Assembly (NCBI RefSeq): GCF_007748195.1 | Contig: NZ_CP037920.1 | Location: 2,047,501 to 2,111,500 of the forward strand | Length of the DNA: 64,000 nt | Reading direction: 5' to 3' | Origin: Gimesia aquarii | Lineage (GTDB): Bacteria > Planctomycetota > Planctomycetia > Planctomycetales > Planctomycetaceae | Notes under the pieces: model-generated | What the model saw: only the letters and a program-made list of their open reading frames with translations | Told to the model about the DNA's origin: nothing | The model's database searches: none | Program-made: the position numbers and the translations under genes | Shown here: in pieces, positions 61,755 to 64,000 of the stretch | How positions within the stretch are numbered: the first letter of the stretch is position 1 | Layout of the letters: every line of letters begins with the position of its first letter

Positions 61755-62012
61755 ATGCCCCACTTCATACGAACCATTAGCAGAAGAAACTACCGAGTAT
61801 TCGAGCTCATAAGAAAGCACCATGAGCAGTGCCAAGATGGTATGACCTTCAATTCTATGCACCTCTACTTCAGGTGTGATCGAAGCAAGCTTTTGAATGC
61901 AGTAAACGTTCTCATGCGGCACAGATTCATCGAGCAGGACGACCGGCATATGTATTACCCGGTGGATCGTATGCCGCTTCTGATGCCTTACTATGGGACA
62001 GTATCTGTGTAA
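61755..62012 (+). CDS. Small winged-helix-like protein
   Basis: An 85-residue protein with RNYRVFELIRKHHEQ, then RSKLLNAVNVLMRHRFIEQD, the pattern of a winged helix with recognition helix and wing. Possible regulator. GAGAG precedes the ATG. Confidence 0.5.
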   Translation: MPHFIRTISRRNYRVFELIRKHHEQCQDGMTFNSMHLYFRCDRSKLLNAVNVLMRHRFIEQDDRHMYYPVDRMPLLMPYYGTVSV

Positions 62013-62161
62013 TGACAGGCAGAATTACTAACGACATTGTGTGACCGGCGAAACAAAAAGGGATGGTTGATTGTGTTGGAGCTGGAGCGGTCACCAGAAC
62101 TGGTTGAGAAGCTTTATTTGCAGATGTTTAGTGATTAAGAAGCCGGTGGGGAGTGGTATGA

Positions 62162-62443
62162 TTACTTCCACTTTGCCCAAAATAAAAGTGGAAGGGAACA
62201 GCCAAGTCCACCACCTGCCAGGATACCTATGGGGACGGTAAAAAAAAGAAAAACCCAACCAACTTGCTCGAAACCATCGCCCATGAGTACGCAAAAAAAA
62301 TAAGGGGCATAAAATCCAACAACTGCACCAAGAGCGACTCCAATAATTGCTAAAATTACACTTGAGATAAAGGTTAAGATAGCTTTCAACACCATCAAGA
62401 GTTCGTCTTCTATTCCATCTTGTATTTCGTTTTCTTCAGACAC
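62162..62443 (-). CDS. Small membrane protein
   Basis: A 93-residue acidic N-terminus followed by two Gly-rich membrane helices (ISSVILAIIGVALGAVVGFY and WVFLFFTVPIGILAGGGLG). Unknown family. Confidence 0.55.
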   Translation of the reverse strand: MSEENEIQDGIEDELLMVLKAILTFISSVILAIIGVALGAVVGFYAPYFFCVLMGDGFEQVGWVFLFFTVPIGILAGGGLGCSLPLLFWAKWK

Positions 62444-62675
62444 GCCAATACCTCAGTTTTCAGTCTAGTTGAACAGGAGAGCCTAGTTGTCGCGTACATA
62501 TTAAAGGCGTAGGAAGTAATCGGATATCACGCGATGTTTGGATAATTTGATAAAAAATCAGGCAGAAGTGATTAAGAAGCTGACGGGGGAGTGATATGAG
62601 CGATTAATGCTTAGGACTACACAAGTCATAGTAATGCTCAAAAAGATCACCGCAAAAAGAATTGTTTTGTATAGC

Positions 62676-62852
62676 CTAAGCAAGTGGGGCGTAAATGGTT
62701 ATTAATTGAGCTTCCCTTCTTGGGGGAATTTGCCCGTACTCGTCTTCTGACAAAGCGCAAACAGGGCCAATACTTAAGATATAAACCACAAGCAAAAAAG
62801 GAATTGCATAACAAACGAACCGAATAAATCGAGATTCTTTTCGTTCAGACAT
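62676..62852 (-). CDS. Tandem membrane-protein family, member 3 (short)
   Basis: 58 residues. One helix CYAIPFLLVVYILSIGPVCA is shared with the next two genes. Its C-terminal part is shortened. The start follows a leader shared with member 2 (GAGGCTGCTTGAGATAGTTC). Confidence 0.6.
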   Translation of the reverse strand: MSERKESRFIRFVCYAIPFLLVVYILSIGPVCALSEDEYGQIPPRREAQLITIYAPLA

Positions 62853-62945
62853 AAGAACTATCTCAAGCAGCCTCAGCATTTGAGGGAGAATGATTAAAAT
62901 AAAATACAACAGAAATCTACGTAAAAGATATTAACTAAGTCGTTC

Positions 62946-63233
62946 CTAGTCTAAATAAATTATTTCAAAACAAAAATATTGGTAGTCAAAAAGAAGCTCA
63001 CCAATAAATTGATTGTTTTCTGCAGTCCAGAACAAGGGAGCATAAAAAGACTCGATATTCATATTAGAGAAAATTGAATCAGATTCCACTAGTTCATGAG
63101 TATGTCTAGCCATTAAACATGAGTTTAAAACTTTCGCATAAACAGGGCCAACACTCAGGACATAAATCACTAACAGTATGGGAATGGCATAACCGACAAA
63201 CCGGAGAACTTTCCATCGCTTTTTTTCAGACAT
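62946..63233 (-). CDS. Tandem membrane-protein family, member 2
   Basis: 95 residues: basic N-terminus (SEKKRWKVLRF), helix GYAIPILLVIYVLSVGPVYA, then an extracytoplasmic tail with FYAPLFWTAENNQFIGELL. It aligns with members 1 and 3. Unknown function. Confidence 0.65.
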   Translation of the reverse strand: MSEKKRWKVLRFVGYAIPILLVIYVLSVGPVYAKVLNSCLMARHTHELVESDSIFSNMNIESFYAPLFWTAENNQFIGELLFDYQYFCFEIIYLD

Positions 63234-63283
63234 ACGAACTACCTCAAGCAGCCTCAGCGTGTGTGGGAGAGTGTTTAATTAAC

Positions 63284-63538
63284 CTAGCGATCTGTTCCAT
63301 TGCAGACGTCAATGTAAGCACGAATAGAGTCACCGACAAATTTATTATTAGATGCGCACCACTCTAATGGACCATAGAATATCATTATGGGTTTCATGTA
63401 TTTCGTGTTTACTGCGTTTCCATTTTTGTCCAAAACCCAAGCAGCAACAGGTCCAATACTCAATACATAAGACACTAGCAAAATCGGTATTGAATAGCCA
63501 AGAAATCGAAGGATTCTTGATTCTTTATTTTCAGTCAT
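63284..63538 (-). CDS. Tandem membrane-protein family, member 1
   Basis: 84 residues: TENKESRILRF, helix GYSIPILLVSYVLSIGPVAA, tail FYGPLEWCASNNKFVGDSI. ATG at 63538 aligns the N-terminus with its paralogues. Confidence 0.65.
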   Translation of the reverse strand: MTENKESRILRFLGYSIPILLVSYVLSIGPVAAWVLDKNGNAVNTKYMKPIMIFYGPLEWCASNNKFVGDSIRAYIDVCNGTDR

Positions 63539-63571
63539 AGGGATTACCTTCAGGTAACTAGAATCTGACAA

Positions 63572-63830
63572 CCCAAGTTTAAACGATTGAAGGCAGTTAA
63601 GCCACTAAAATAAGCGAGGTTCACTATGGTCACGGTAGACCAAATGAAGAGTGCCTGGGAAGACTCCTGTAATAAAAAGTCTCTATTGCTTACAAGTGAT
63701 CAACGTTTTGTACAACACTCTTGCCTCCGCACGCGTTCCAAGGGGTATTCTATGCTTTATTAATTGCTACAAAAAATTTATTATAATGCTTTATATGTAG
63801 TGTTTACCCCTTGAGTAGTTGTGTGATGCC
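63572..63830. other. Intergenic before the third att-like repeat
   Basis: About 260 bases; nothing supported. Confidence 0.4.
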
Positions 63831-63875
63831 GCTTTCCTGAAGCATAGGTCGCAGGTTCAAATTCAGCCGGGTGTA
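63831..63875 (+). repeat. Degenerate third copy of tRNA-Arg 3' end
   Basis: GCTTTCCTGAAGCATAGGTC and onward match tRNA-Arg 18933-18977 at 40 of 45 positions; the mismatches include TTCAAATTC in the T-loop. It extends 3 bases further left than attR. Likely the right end of an older insertion. Confidence 0.8.
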
Positions 63876-63937
63876 TGTTTTTGGAGAGTTGCTCGTGTCG
63901 TATTTTCTATGAAGCCGGGATTGAAGGATAGAATCGA

Positions 63938-64000
63938 ATGAATAAAGTATCTCAGTTTTTTTTCTCTTGCATTCTTACGTTTTGTGTTTTGTCACAAGTT
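63938..64000 (+). CDS. Start of a secreted protein (cut by window edge)
   Basis: ATG at 63938 opens 21 codons that form a typical signal peptide: basic NKVS, then FFFSCILTFCVLSQV. The rest lies outside the window. Confidence 0.45.
   Translation, partial: MNKVSQFFFSCILTFCVLSQV

Overview
The window comes from a planctomycete, probably Planctomycetales close to Gimesia. That is an inference from gene families seen here: a DUF1559 protein with a pilin-type leader, a very long Pirellula/Verrucomicrobia-type haem-binding protein, a formylglycine-generating-enzyme-like protein and a Tat-exported molybdopterin oxidoreductase.

Layout. (1) 1-18903 is chromosomal backbone: DsbD-like protein (cut by the window edge), two c-type-haem proteins, an orphan DNA methyltransferase, a double universal stress protein, an LVIVD-repeat secreted protein, an FGE-like gene beside a transposase remnant, a sulfite-oxidase-like protein and a DUF1559 gene. 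(2) tRNA-Arg(CCT) at 18904-18977 is followed at once by a tyrosine integrase. The last 42 bases of the tRNA recur exactly at 58375-58416, so 18978-58416 is an integrated element of about 39.4 kb. (3) A degenerate third copy of the tRNA 3' end lies at 63831-63875, so 58417-63875 looks like an older tandem insertion.

The element has a phage-satellite-like backbone, nearly all on the minus strand. Reading right to left it is: excisionase-like protein (57.9 kb), replication proteins with a large palindrome at the promoter (54.9-57.4 kb), then cargo, then a holin-like protein, small membrane proteins and lipoproteins, Mu Gam-like protein, a GC-rich cos-like block, a terminase-small-subunit-like protein, a zinc ribbon and the integrase (24.2-19.0 kb). 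No capsid, portal or large terminase gene is visible, which suggests a satellite that borrows helper-phage particles. A decayed inverted copy of the lysis/packaging module lies at 35.5-37.0 kb.

The cargo (about 25-54.6 kb) is a defence/conflict array: a RusA-like nuclease, an ABC-three-component system (HNH effector, middle component, SMC-like ATPase), a PD-(D/E)XK-like protein, an NfeD-like protein, a possible HEPN protein, HigB/HigA-ImmA with an Mrr-type endonuclease, a STAND-TPR protein, a TIR-NB-ARC-TPR protein and an LRR-Roc-COR protein. The units point in either direction and are separated by about 18 copies of a 32-bp palindrome with 13-bp arms and a variable 6-bp centre. The innermost arm bases are TAA and TTA, the geometry of Xer/dif or lox-type recombination sites. 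I regard this palindrome-bordered cassette array inside a satellite-like island as the most likely undescribed system here. Integron attC-like hairpins at several gene ends add a second cassette signal.
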